Numbered from the stretch's first letter, positions 13,383 to 22,199 are shown. The stretch: DNA of 25,330 nt from Palsa-461 sp040414865 (GCA_040414865.1 JBEDUR010000029.1:1-25330), one strand, 5' to 3'. The notes: generated by a model not told the origin, from the letters alone. Numbers and translations: made by a program.

Positions 13383-14667
13383 AACCTCGCCGCCCAGCGG
13401 CCAGGGCGCCCGACCCGAGGAAGCAGGCCGACTCACCGAGATCCTCTTCGATGCGAAGAAGCTGGTTGTACTTCGCCACCCGGTCCGACCGGGCTGGCGC
13501 CCCGGCCTTGATCTGACCGGTGCCGGTGGCCACGGCCAAGTCGGCCACCGTGGTGTCTTCGGTCTCCCCCGAACGGTGCGAGATGACCGAGGCATACCCG
13601 TGTCGGCTGGCCAGAGCCACCGCGTCAAGCGTCTCGGTGAGCGTGCCGATCTGATTGAGCTTGACGAGCACGGCGTTGGCCACGCCGGCATCGATCCCCC
13701 GCTCGATGCGCTCGGGGTTGGTGACAAAGACATCGTCGCCGACCAGCTGGACCCGCCCCCCCAAGGTCTCGGTCAGCGCCGCCCAGCCGTCCCAGTCCTC
13801 CTCGGCCATGCCGTCTTCGATCGAGACGATCGGGTAGCGCTCGACCAACTCCGCCCAGTAGGCGATGAGCTCGTCGGCCGCCAGCGTCCGCCCTTCCCCG
13901 GCCAGTGCGTAACGACCGTCGCGCCACAGCTCGGTTGTCGCCGGGTCGAGCGCGATGGCGATCTCCTCTCCCGGGGTCCGACCAGCAAACTCGATGGCCG
14001 AGAGCAACACTCCGACCGCGTCCTCGTTGTGCGGCAGATCGGGGGCGAAGCCGCCCTCGTCGCCGACCGCAGTCGAAAGCCCCCGCTCGGCCAGCAAGCG
14101 CTGCAGCGCGTGGTAGGTCTCGGCTCCCCACCGCAGTGCTTCGCGGTACGAGGCGGCGCCGATGGGCATGATCATGAATTCCTGAAAGTCGACCGAGTTG
14201 TCGGCGTGAACGCCGCCGTTGAGCACGTTGAACATCGGGACGGGCAGGACATGGGCGCCGGTCCCGCCGATCGACCGGTACAGCGGCAGCTCCAGGTGCG
14301 CTGCGGCCGCCTTGGCCACCGCCAGCGAGCAGGCCACCAAAGCGTTCGCGCCGAGGCGACCTTTGTCTGGCGTGCCGTCGAGATCGATCAGAGCCAGATC
14401 GACACCTCGCTGGTCGAGGGCCTCCAAACCACTCAGTTGCCCGGCGATCTCGGTGTTCACCGCCCCGACCGCGCCGAGCACCCCCTTGCCGCCATAGCGA
14501 GACCCGCCGTCTCGGCGCTCGATCGCCTCGTGGGACCCGGTCGACGCACCTGACGGAGCGATCGCCCGGCCACCTGCGCCCGAGTCGAGGACGACCTCAA
14601 CCTCGACGGTGGGATTGCCTCGAGAGTCGAGCACCTCACGTCCGACCACGTGCTCGATGGTGCTCAC
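13369..14667 (-). CDS. eno: Enolase
   Basis: Enolase interconverts 2-phosphoglycerate and phosphoenolpyruvate in glycolysis. The 432-residue length is normal. Conserved landmarks in order are REVLDSRGNPTVEVEV, the mobile loop PSGASTGSHEAIE, NGGVHADNSVDFQEFMIMP, the metal-binding SIEDGMAEEDW and VGDDVFVTN, and the catalytic SHRSGETEDTTVADLAV followed by GQIKAGAPARSDRVAKYNQLL. No key residue is missing. The start is GTG 14667, supported by AAGGAG eight bases upstream. An 89-bp spacer separates it from mazG and holds a promoter-like box, so eno probably has its own promoter and heads the eno-divIC-DUF501-ppx group. The stop overlaps the divIC start by 14 bases. Confidence 0.97.
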   Translation of the reverse strand: MSTIEHVVGREVLDSRGNPTVEVEVVLDSGAGGRAIAPSGASTGSHEAIERRDGGSRYGGKGVLGAVGAVNTEIAGQLSGLEALDQRGVDLALIDLDGTPDKGRLGANALVACSLAVAKAAAAHLELPLYRSIGGTGAHVLPVPMFNVLNGGVHADNSVDFQEFMIMPIGAASYREALRWGAETYHALQRLLAERGLSTAVGDEGGFAPDLPHNEDAVGVLLSAIEFAGRTPGEEIAIALDPATTELWRDGRYALAGEGRTLAADELIAYWAELVERYPIVSIEDGMAEEDWDGWAALTETLGGRVQLVGDDVFVTNPERIERGIDAGVANAVLVKLNQIGTLTETLDAVALASRHGYASVISHRSGETEDTTVADLAVATGTGQIKAGAPARSDRVAKYNQLLRIEEDLGESACFLGSGALAAGRRGYGAG

Positions 14668-14702
14668 AAGACGCTCCTTGACCGGGACCGGAGGAGGATC
14701 CC

Positions 14703-14708
14703 AGGCTA
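14703..14708 (-). promoter_or_regulatory. Possible -10 box upstream of eno
   Basis: TAGCCT (minus strand) fits the loose actinobacterial TAnnnT -10 pattern and lies 35 bases before the eno GTG. No clear -35 box is present. The same 9-base string (CCAGGCTAC on the plus strand) recurs upstream of rplY. Confidence 0.3.
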
Positions 14709-14756
14709 CCCACTCGGTGCCGCGTGATCGGGGAGCGTCCCCAGCGCGTATCCCCG

Positions 14757-16160
14757 TTAGCGCTCTCGGGCGGCCGGTGGCTCGCGCTCGAAGGCCATGA
14801 TCCGGTCGCGCGACCCCAGGGCGCTCGTCCGCAGCGCCTGCTCGGCGTCGAGGTCGAGATCGGTCGCGAGCGCAGCCAGCTCGTAGAGCGCCTCGCCCAA
14901 GGCCCCGATGCCGGGTGCGTCGTGGAGGGCAGCGAGGGCCCGCTCGAGCCGGCGTCGCCGATCGGCCGTCGAGGCCACCGGCAGCCCGACGGCCCGCGCC
15001 TTTCGCTCCAGCTTGGCCGCGAGCACGAGGGCGGGCAGCGCGCTGGGGATGCCTTCGGTCACGCTGTCGCGGCCCTTCTCATTGGCCTTGATGACTTCCC
15101 AGTTGGCCATGACCGCGCCGGGGGTCGCCGCCTGCACGTCGCCGAAGACATGCGGGTGGCGATCGACGAGCTTGTCGTGGACGCGCTCGGCCACCTCGGC
15201 CACGGTGAACCAACCTTCCTCGGCGGCCAGCCGGGCGTGGAAGAACACCTGGAACAACAAGTCGCCCAGCTCCTCCTCGAGGTGCTCGACCAGAGGAAGG
15301 GGGACCGGCTCGGTCGTCCGATCGAGCTCGGCGATGGCGTCCAGGACTTCGTAGGTCTCTTCGATCAGGTGGGGGGTGAGCGAGGCATGGGTCTGCTCCT
15401 TGTCCCAGGGGCAGCGCTCGCGCAGCGTGCGGACCAACTCGTCCAGGCGGGCCATCTCGGCGGCCACCGGGGCCCGAGCCGGTTCGACGAACACCGAGGT
15501 GAGGTGGTCAGGATCGAGCGTGCGGTCGAGATCGGCCAAGGGGACCTCACGCACCTGTTCGTCGGGCAGGCCCAGATGGTGGAGGAGAACGGCGGTGCCC
15601 ACGGTGTCCTCGCCAGGGGCGAGGGCGAGCTTGAGGCGCGAGAGCATCGCCGCCGACCAGCATTGCGCGACCAGGAACGGGCCGGCCCGGCCGGCCACTT
15701 CGACTTCGCACCAAGCCCCGTCGATCAGCCGGACACCGGACATCACCGGGTCGATGCCGAGCGCCGCCCAGGCCAGGTCGAGGAAGGAGGGCGCCGGGAG
15801 GATCTCCACCTCCAGCGCGGGGTCAGCCCGCAAGAGGGTGACCGTCGCCTCGGCCACCAACGGTGAGCCGGGTACTCCATAGACGACCCGGCGGCCGGCG
15901 GCCTGCTCCGAGCGGGCCGCGGCGGCCAGTTCGTCGACGATGCGCCGATAGACCTCTTCGAAGTCGGCTGCCTCCTCGTAGAGGTGATCGAAGGTGGCCA
16001 GGTGGCCGAGCCCTTCGGCCGAGGGGTGCTTGCCCGTGCGCAAGACGGCGTGGTCCGCGCCAAGCAGGGCCAGCCGCGACGCCTCGGGAAGCTGGCCCGG
16101 GGCGCCCGGGCCGAGGCCGACCACGGTGACCTTCGGGCGCAGCAACGGCGCCCCGGTCAT
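14757..16160 (-). CDS. mazG: Tetrapyrrole-methylase-like / MazG nucleotide pyrophosphohydrolase fusion
   Basis: The 467-residue protein is a two-part fusion like B. subtilis YabN. Residues 1 to about 215 resemble a tetrapyrrole (corrin/porphyrin) methylase: VTVVGLGPGAPGQL, VVYGVPGSPLVAEATV, and a late GTAVLLHHLG. Residues about 235-345 form a MazG domain with RERCPWDKEQTH, LIEETYEVLDAI and EELGDLLFQVFFHA, the metal-binding Glu/Asp set of the all-alpha NTP-PPase fold. MazG hydrolyses NTPs and aberrant dNTPs to NMP and PPi. A second MazG-like copy at the C-terminus is degenerate: the place of the usual EExGDLLF reads GALGEALYEL. The start ATG 16160 overlaps the upstream stop as ATGA, which rules out a longer N-terminus. 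The methylase part probably binds rather than modifies its ligand (inference). Confidence 0.93.
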   Translation of the reverse strand: MTGAPLLRPKVTVVGLGPGAPGQLPEASRLALLGADHAVLRTGKHPSAEGLGHLATFDHLYEEAADFEEVYRRIVDELAAAARSEQAAGRRVVYGVPGSPLVAEATVTLLRADPALEVEILPAPSFLDLAWAALGIDPVMSGVRLIDGAWCEVEVAGRAGPFLVAQCWSAAMLSRLKLALAPGEDTVGTAVLLHHLGLPDEQVREVPLADLDRTLDPDHLTSVFVEPARAPVAAEMARLDELVRTLRERCPWDKEQTHASLTPHLIEETYEVLDAIAELDRTTEPVPLPLVEHLEEELGDLLFQVFFHARLAAEEGWFTVAEVAERVHDKLVDRHPHVFGDVQAATPGAVMANWEVIKANEKGRDSVTEGIPSALPALVLAAKLERKARAVGLPVASTADRRRRLERALAALHDAPGIGALGEALYELAALATDLDLDAEQALRTSALGSRDRIMAFEREPPAARER

Positions 16161-17251
16161 GCCGCTGGATTGAGGATGTCGGCCGCCCTGGGCGAGGTCG
16201 GCGGGTGGATGCCCACGCCCGAGCCAGACCAACGGCCATAGCGCGGGTCGACCGAGACCGAGGCGGACTTGGTGAGCCGGCTCAGCTCACTCGCCGCCTT
16301 CGTCGAGCCGGCGGCGAGCACTGCCTGCCGCACGGCCGGCACGACGGCGTCGAATACGGCCGGCTGGGTGCTCGTGACCATGAGGAGGAGGTAGGAGCCG
16401 TTGTTGGCCACCGGCTGGCTCACCTCGCCCACGCTCAGACCCTTCACGTCGGCCCGCACGGTCGTATAGGCGCTGTCGGTGGCCGAGTAGCAACCGACGG
16501 CGCCGCCATTGGCCGCGCTGGCGGTGTCGGTTGAGTTGGCCTTGGCCGCCGCGGCGAAGCTCTCCCCGCCCACGATGGCGGCCCGCAGGCTGGTTGCGCT
16601 GGACTCTGTGGCGACCTGGATGACGCTCAAGCAGATGGTGTCGAACTGGTCCCGATGCCCATCGAAGAACCGTGACAGCTCCGGGGTGTTCAGCCCGTAG
16701 CCGGCGGCATGAGAGAGGACGAGGTCCCCGGCCGCTTGGGCCCGGACCAGCTGGTTCGTCAGCCCGGCCGGCAGGGTCGAGATGACCGACGCCCCGTCGG
16801 GCGCGCACACCGCGCCTTGGCCCGAACTGGCTGCCGCGTTAGCGAGCACTGAGCTGATCGAGCCGGCAAGATCGTCGCGTCCGGCGCCAAGCGAACCAGC
16901 GTCGATCCGCAAGTTCTGGTGGGCCGCCAGCTGCTCCACCAAGAGGTTGTTGATCTGCTGTTCGAGCCAGAAGTCGACGAAGGCGGTGTTGAAGGTCCCG
17001 GTGCCGGACCCCGACATCTGCGGCAGGCTGGCCAGATTGCTCGAACGCACGGCCACCGAAGCGTCGAGGTAGCAGCCGAACGCCGGATTCTCGGCAATGG
17101 TGTTGAGCTGGGCGTTGAGGTCAGACCGGCTGATGGAGACCCCGTTGACCGTGGCCGCGGGGCTGGGCACCGAGAACGCTCCCACCACTACCACGGTGGC
17201 GGTCGCTACGACGACGGCGAGGGCGCCGAGGAGTAGAGGGGACCGCCTCAC
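16157..17251 (-). CDS. Membrane-anchored parvulin/SurA-like foldase (PpiC-type)
   Basis: The 364-residue protein starts with a signal anchor or signal peptide (basic MRR, hydrophobic residues about 5-28). A SurA-N-like helical region follows (VNGVSISRSDLNAQLNTI, then FWLEQQINNLLVEQLAAHQ) and then a parvulin-like domain (about 225-325) with LRAAIVGGESFAAAAKANS, GGAVGCYSAT and VGEVSQPVANNGSYLLLMV. The N-terminal strand of the parvulin domain reads ICLSVIQVAT instead of the usual HILV, so prolyl isomerase activity is uncertain and a chaperone role is possible. Four Cys in the exported part may form disulfides. GTG 17251 overlaps the mfd stop as GTGA, and the stop overlaps the mazG ATG as ATGA. 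Confidence 0.85.
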   Translation of the reverse strand: MRRSPLLLGALAVVVATATVVVVGAFSVPSPAATVNGVSISRSDLNAQLNTIAENPAFGCYLDASVAVRSSNLASLPQMSGSGTGTFNTAFVDFWLEQQINNLLVEQLAAHQNLRIDAGSLGAGRDDLAGSISSVLANAAASSGQGAVCAPDGASVISTLPAGLTNQLVRAQAAGDLVLSHAAGYGLNTPELSRFFDGHRDQFDTICLSVIQVATESSATSLRAAIVGGESFAAAAKANSTDTASAANGGAVGCYSATDSAYTTVRADVKGLSVGEVSQPVANNGSYLLLMVTSTQPAVFDAVVPAVRQAVLAAGSTKAASELSRLTKSASVSVDPRYGRWSGSGVGIHPPTSPRAADILNPAA

Positions 17252-20200
17252 GCGCCGGGCATGTTACCGGCCTCCGGCTGTGGCTCCGGGACGGCCTCCT
17301 CCGGCAGGAGAGCATCGAGCAGCTCGCGCAACTGGCGGGCGGCACTGGCCCGCTCGGTGACCGGGACGATCAGCTGTCCGAGCTGGGCGCGGTACGAGGC
17401 ATCCCTCGCCAGGCGGTGCAGTCGGGCCTCGGCGCTCGCCGGGAGTTTGATCCCGGTGATCCGTGCGACAGGCGGCCGCCCCGAGCCCCGGCCCGAGAGC
17501 ACAGACACTTCGCTCACTCCGATCCGCAGACAGGTGGCTCGGAGCCGAGCCAGCTCCAAGAGGCCCTCAGCGGGAGGTGGGAGCGGCCCGTAGCGGTCGA
17601 CCCATTCGCTCGCCACATCCTCGACCTGCGAGCGAGCGCGGGCGGCGGCGATCTTGCGATAGCCCTCCAGCCGGGCGTCCTCGGCCGCGACGTAGGCGGC
17701 GGGGAGGTGGGCGTCGCCGGGTACGTCGATCGACACGCTCGCCGGCTCCGGCTCGATCTCACCCTTGGCCTCGGCCACCGCCTCGGCCACCATCTGGACG
17801 TAGAGGTCGTAGCCGACCGCGGCGATATGGCCGGACTGGTCCCGGCCGAGCAAGTTGCCCGCCCCGCGGATCTGGAGGTCCCGCATGGCGATCTTGAATC
17901 CCGAGCCGAGCTCGGTGTTTTCGCCGATCGTCCGCAGTCGCTCGTAGGCGGCCTCGGTGAGCACCCGCTCGGCCGGGTGGAACATGTAGGCGTAGGCCCG
18001 CTGGCCGGCCCGGCCCACCCGGCCCCGGATCTGGTGGAGTTGGCCCAGGCCGAGCAGATCGGCCCGATCGACCACGAGCGTGTTGACCGTGGGCATGTCG
18101 ATGCCCGACTCGATGATGGTCGTGCACACCAAGACGTCGTAATTCTGATCCCAGAAGTCGAGGACCACCTGCTCGAGGCTCCCCTCGTCCATCTGGCCGT
18201 GGGCGATCGCCACTCTGGCTTCGGGAACCAGATCCGAGAGCCGGCGGGCTACCGCCTCGATGTCGGCCACCCGGTTGTGCAGGTAGAAAACCTGGCCCTC
18301 TCGCAGCAACTCCCGGCGAATGGCCTCGGAGGTGGCCGACTGGTCCTCCTCACCGACGTAGGTGAGGATCGGCTGGCGGTCGGCAGGCGGGGTGTTCACC
18401 ATGGACAAGTCGCGGATGCCAGTGAGCGCCATTTCCAAGGTCCGCGGAATGGGGTTCGCGGTGAGGGTCACGACGTCCACCCCCGCCGACATCGCCTTCA
18501 CCGCCTCCTTGTGGGTCACTCCGAAGCGCTGCTCTTCGTCGATGACGAGGAGACCGAGGCGCTTGAACGTCACGTCCTCAGCGAGGAGGCGGTGGGTCCC
18601 GATGACCACATCGACCGACCCGTCCCGGAGGCCGGCCACCACCTTGGCCGCCTGGGCGGGCGAGAGGAACCGCGACAGGAGCTCGACCCGCGTCGGAAAG
18701 CCGCGATAACGGTCGGAGAAGGTGGTGAAGTGCTGGCTGGCGAGCAGGGTGGTTGGCACCAGCACCGCGGCCTGCATCCCGTCCTGGACCGCCTTGAACA
18801 CCGCCCGGATGGCCACCTCGGTCTTCCCGAAGCCGACGTCCCCGCAGACGAGGCGGTCCATCGGCCGCGGCGACTCCATGTCCTCCTTGACCTCGGCGAT
18901 GGCCCGCAGCTGGTCGGGGGTCTCGGTATAGGGGAAGGACCCCTCGAGCTCCTGCTGCCAGGGGGTGTCGGGGGGGAACGCGTGGCCGGCGACACTCGCC
19001 CGCTTGCGGTACAGGGCGACCAGTTCGGCCGCGATCTCGCCGGCCGCCGCCCGGGCTCGGGCCCGGGTCCGCTGCCAGTCGGCGCCCCCCATCTTCGAAA
19101 GGCTGGGCGTCTCGCCCCCGCTGTAGGGCGTGACCGCATCGATCTGGTCGACCGGCAGGTACAGCCGGTCGCTGCCCCGGTACTCGAGCACCAGATAGTC
19201 CCGGGTCGCCCCGGCCACGGTTCGGGTCGTCACTCCGGCGTAGCGGGCCACTCCGTGCTGGCGGTGCACGACATAGCTGCCCGGAGCGAGGTCGTCGAAG
19301 AACCCGTCGGCCGGACGGGCCCGGGGACGGGGACGGCGGTGCGGGGCTCGGCGGCCGGTGATGTCGGATTCGGCAATGACCGCCACCCTGGGCTCGTCGA
19401 GCACGAAGCCGACCGCGAGCGGCGCCACCACGATGGCGATGCCGGGACGACCGTCGGCCGCGGTGAGCACCGGTGCGCGCACCCCTTCGCCGGCCAGTAC
19501 GTCGGAGAGCCGGTTCGCAGCCATCGGGCTCGAGGCGCACAGGACCACCGAGTAGCCCCGGGCCGACAGGGAGACGAGCTGGTCGGTCAGGCGGGCTGCA
19601 TCGCCCGCCACCGTCCCCACTCCCCTGGCGGCCAGCGCCGGGACGTCGGGAGAGTCGGCCACTGTTGGCATGGCCAGCACCGAGGCGTCGGTCGCCGCCA
19701 GCAGGCGGTCGTAGCTCAGGTGGAGGCGGGGCAGAGGGCCGGAGCCATCGGTCTCGCCCCAAGTGGATGCCAAGGTCTCGGTGAGCGCCCCCTCCTCGTC
19801 GACGACCTCGACGGCGCGGTCCCGCAAGCGACGGGGCTCGGTCAGGACGACCAGGGCGCCGCGGCCCAAGAGGTCGGTCGGGAGCACCTCGTCGGGCTCC
19901 AGCCATGGCAGCCAGGCCTCCATCCCGTCGAAGACCTCGCCATCGGCCAGCCGCTCCCACTGGCCCCGGCTGAAGATGCCGGCGTCGGCCAAAGTCCTTG
20001 CCCGGGCCCGCACCTCCTCGGTCAGCGTGAGCTCCCGGCAGCCGAAGATCGCGACTTGCTCGAGGGCGACGGTGGAGCGCTGGTCGCCCACGTCGAAGGC
20101 GCTGAGCCGGTCGACTTCGTCGCCGAACAGATCGAGTCGGACCGGTTCGTCGGCGGTCGATGGGAAAACGTCGACGATGCCCCCTCGCACAGCCAGCTCA

Positions 20201-20751
20201 CCCCGGTGCTCGACCTGGTGTTCACGCCGGTAGCCGAGCTCGACGAGGCGCCCGATCAGCGCCCGCTGGTCGACTCGCTCCCCCCGGCGCACCATCAAGG
20301 GCCTGACCGCACTCTTCCAGGGCCCCAACCTCTGCAGCACCGCCCGCACCGGCGCGATCACCGTGAGCCCACCCTCGGGGCCCGGCTCATCGCCGAAGAG
20401 ACGCCAGAGCACCTGAAGCCGCGAGCCCATCGTGTGGATCTCCGGGCTCACCCGTTCGAGCGGGAGGGTCTCCCAGGGAGCGAGGACGGCGACAGCACCG
20501 GGGTCGGCGACGAAACAGCGCAGGTCCTCAGCCAGGCGTTCGGCGTCGGCCAGCGTCGGGGTGATTACCAGGGTCGGCCGAAGCTCGGACACCCGGGCCA
20601 GGCCGGCCAGGGCGAAGGGGCGGGCCGGGGCTGCGACGGCGAACGTGGCGTTGGTTCGCCCGAGGACCGAAGCCAGCGCGGGCTGGGAACGGAGCAGCGG
20701 GGTGAGCGCGACGAGCGGGCTCGCCGCAACGACTTCCAGGGTCTCGGTCAC
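17248..20751 (-). CDS. mfd: Transcription-repair coupling factor
   Basis: Mfd removes RNA polymerase stalled at DNA lesions and recruits UvrA. The 1167-residue length is typical. The N-terminal UvrB-like region comes first. The RNA-polymerase-interacting domain starts near residue 490 (YVVHRQHGVARYAG). The translocase core follows: Walker A GDVGFGKTEVA (about 635), PTTLLASQHF, Walker B with DEEQRFGV (about 737), motif III TLTANPIPRTLEM (about 764), LHNRV, and QIRGRVGRAGQRAYAYM. The C-terminal TRCF domain is complete. Motif III reads TAN where TAT is usual. The start is GTG 20751, two bases after the pth stop, so translation is coupled. The 3-prime end overlaps the foldase gene as GTGA. Confidence 0.97.
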   Translation of the reverse strand: MTETLEVVAASPLVALTPLLRSQPALASVLGRTNATFAVAAPARPFALAGLARVSELRPTLVITPTLADAERLAEDLRCFVADPGAVAVLAPWETLPLERVSPEIHTMGSRLQVLWRLFGDEPGPEGGLTVIAPVRAVLQRLGPWKSAVRPLMVRRGERVDQRALIGRLVELGYRREHQVEHRGELAVRGGIVDVFPSTADEPVRLDLFGDEVDRLSAFDVGDQRSTVALEQVAIFGCRELTLTEEVRARARTLADAGIFSRGQWERLADGEVFDGMEAWLPWLEPDEVLPTDLLGRGALVVLTEPRRLRDRAVEVVDEEGALTETLASTWGETDGSGPLPRLHLSYDRLLAATDASVLAMPTVADSPDVPALAARGVGTVAGDAARLTDQLVSLSARGYSVVLCASSPMAANRLSDVLAGEGVRAPVLTAADGRPGIAIVVAPLAVGFVLDEPRVAVIAESDITGRRAPHRRPRPRARPADGFFDDLAPGSYVVHRQHGVARYAGVTTRTVAGATRDYLVLEYRGSDRLYLPVDQIDAVTPYSGGETPSLSKMGGADWQRTRARARAAAGEIAAELVALYRKRASVAGHAFPPDTPWQQELEGSFPYTETPDQLRAIAEVKEDMESPRPMDRLVCGDVGFGKTEVAIRAVFKAVQDGMQAAVLVPTTLLASQHFTTFSDRYRGFPTRVELLSRFLSPAQAAKVVAGLRDGSVDVVIGTHRLLAEDVTFKRLGLLVIDEEQRFGVTHKEAVKAMSAGVDVVTLTANPIPRTLEMALTGIRDLSMVNTPPADRQPILTYVGEEDQSATSEAIRRELLREGQVFYLHNRVADIEAVARRLSDLVPEARVAIAHGQMDEGSLEQVVLDFWDQNYDVLVCTTIIESGIDMPTVNTLVVDRADLLGLGQLHQIRGRVGRAGQRAYAYMFHPAERVLTEAAYERLRTIGENTELGSGFKIAMRDLQIRGAGNLLGRDQSGHIAAVGYDLYVQMVAEAVAEAKGEIEPEPASVSIDVPGDAHLPAAYVAAEDARLEGYRKIAAARARSQVEDVASEWVDRYGPLPPPAEGLLELARLRATCLRIGVSEVSVLSGRGSGRPPVARITGIKLPASAEARLHRLARDASYRAQLGQLIVPVTERASAARQLRELLDALLPEEAVPEPQPEAGNMPGA

Positions 20752-20753
20752 CG

Positions 20754-21395
20754 TCAGCCTTCCGGCACTTTGGCGTTGAAGCGGTTCATGGCGGCCGCGA
20801 CGCCCTCGGTCGCGATCACCTCGACCGCATCGGCAGCTCGGCCGATGGCCACGTCGAGGGCCGCCCGATCGGCCCTGGACGGCGGGCGCAACACGTGGTC
20901 GGCCCCGGGACCGCCCCTGGGCTTGCCGATGCCGATGCGGATGCGGACGAACGCCTGGGTGTGGAGATGGGCCTCGATCGAGCGCAGCCCGTTGTGTCCA
21001 GCCAGACCCCCGCCCGACTTCACCTGGATGCCGCCCGGTGGCAGGTCAAGCTCGTCATGGACCACGACGACCGTCTCTGGGTCCTCGATCCCGAACCGGC
21101 GCACAAGGGGAGCCAACGCGTTGCCCGACTCGTTCATGTAGGTGGTCGGCACGGCCAACGCGACCCGGTGCCCGCCGATCCGAACTTCCTCGACGCGTGC
21201 TCGCTGGCCCCGGGTCGCACGGAGCGTGCCCGTCCCGTGGCGCCGCGCCAACTCCTCGACGACGTCGGAGCCCACGTTGTGGCGGGTGCCGGCGAACGCC
21301 CCGCCCGGATTGCCCAGACCGACGACGAGTAGGTCGGCCGGGGTGCCCCGGCGTCGGGGCCTCTCGGCCGAGCGGCGTGCGAACAGCCGCGCCAG
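20754..21395 (-). CDS. pth: Peptidyl-tRNA hydrolase
   Basis: Pth recycles peptidyl-tRNA released from stalled ribosomes. Conserved landmarks are LVVGLGNPGGAFAGTRHNVG with the catalytic His (residue 39 counted from CTG 21395), PTTYMNESG, VVVVHDELDLPPGG with the catalytic Asp, and SGGGLAGHNGL. No ATG, GTG or TTG occurs in frame between the rplY stop (21402-21400) and the conserved core. CTG 21395, four bases after that stop, gives a natural N-terminus (L/M-ARLFARR). In-frame GTGs lie further upstream (21536, about 21491) but would add 30 to 47 Arg-rich residues that are only the frame-shifted shadow of the rplY tail. I therefore list CTG as the likeliest start; the exact start is uncertain. The gene is translationally coupled to rplY and mfd. 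Confidence 0.93.
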   Translation of the reverse strand: MARLFARRSAERPRRRGTPADLLVVGLGNPGGAFAGTRHNVGSDVVEELARRHGTGTLRATRGQRARVEEVRIGGHRVALAVPTTYMNESGNALAPLVRRFGIEDPETVVVVHDELDLPPGGIQVKSGGGLAGHNGLRSIEAHLHTQAFVRIRIGIGKPRGGPGADHVLRPPSRADRAALDVAIGRAADAVEVIATEGVAAAMNRFNAKVPEG

Positions 21396-21399
21396 CGGG

Positions 21400-22074
21400 T
21401 TACGCCTCGTCGCTCGGGCCTTCGGCCGCCCCCTCCGGCTCGGCCGTGGCCGCCCCAGCCGCCTCCGCCTCCGGCTCGCCCTCGGGGACACCCTCGGCCT
21501 CGGCGACGGCCGCCTCGACCCTCGGCGGCTGGCCAACGACGACCGCGACCTCGGGATCGATCTCGACCGTCACTCCCCCGGGCAGGACCAGGTCGGCGAC
21601 GCGCAGCGAGCTGCCGATCGTAAGCTCGGAGATGTCGAGCTCGATCGCGTTGGGGACGTCGGAGGGCAGCGCCCGGACGGTCAGCGTGAACAAGTTCTGC
21701 TCGACCATGCCGTCGCCGTGGGCCACCTCCACCGCCTCCCCAACCAGGTTGATGGGCACCTCGGCCGAGATGACCTCGTCCCGGCGCACGATGACGAAGT
21801 CGACATGGGCGAGGGTGCCGCGCACCGGGTGGCGCTGCAGCTCACGGGCCAAGGTGAGATAGGTCCGCCCCCCGGCCCGCAAGGAAAGGAGCGCGTTGGT
21901 CCCGGCCTCCCCGCTCAGCGCGGTGCGCAGGTCCCTCGCTTCCACGGCGACCGAAACCGGGACGGTGCCGTGCCCATAGACGGTGCCCGGGACCATCCCC
22001 GAGCGGCGAAGGCGGCGGGCAGCGCGGGTCCCGGTAGCCCGTCCCACCTGGGCCTCCAAGACGATCTCGGGCAT
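21400..22074 (-). CDS. rplY: Large-subunit ribosomal protein bL25, CTC/TL5 type
   Basis: The 224-residue protein is the long form of bL25, which binds 5S rRNA. The N-terminal L25 domain (about 1-95) has ARRLRRSGMVPGTVYGHG and LARELQRHPVRGTLAHVDF; the C-terminal TL5 beta domain (about 100-185) has VPINLVGEAVEVAHGDGM and LDISELTIGSSLRVADLVLP. A final 30 to 40 residues are Glu/Ala/Gly/Pro-rich, low complexity and acidic, common in actinobacterial homologues. ATG 22074 is preceded by GGAGAAGAG at good spacing. A leader of about 120 bases would follow from the TAGCCT box at 22200. The stop lies four bases before the likely pth start; the rplY-pth pairing is widely conserved. Confidence 0.95.
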   Translation of the reverse strand: MPEIVLEAQVGRATGTRAARRLRRSGMVPGTVYGHGTVPVSVAVEARDLRTALSGEAGTNALLSLRAGGRTYLTLARELQRHPVRGTLAHVDFVIVRRDEVISAEVPINLVGEAVEVAHGDGMVEQNLFTLTVRALPSDVPNAIELDISELTIGSSLRVADLVLPGGVTVEIDPEVAVVVGQPPRVEAAVAEAEGVPEGEPEAEAAGAATAEPEGAAEGPSDEA

Positions 22075-22199
22075 TGGTTTCTCTTCTCCTCACGGCTTTG
22101 GCGGCCGCCGAACGCCAGCTGGTCCGCCGATGGGGCCCCAGACAACCGGGACATGCGAATGGCCCGTCCGGGTACGACCATCCCCGACGACCGGCGTCC

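Noticed and set aside
13090..14553. Plus-strand open frame opposite eno
   Set aside because: Shadow of the enolase gene; composition rich in Arg, Gly and His with no motif.
17416..21141. Very long plus-strand open frame opposite mfd and pth
   Set aside because: The minus strand encodes complete, conserved mfd and pth; the opposite frame is a product of high GC codon bias and shows no protein family motif.
21396..21536. Arg-rich N-terminal extension of Pth starting from GTG 21536
   Set aside because: It lies wholly within rplY and reads its acidic low-complexity tail in another frame; homologues do not need it.
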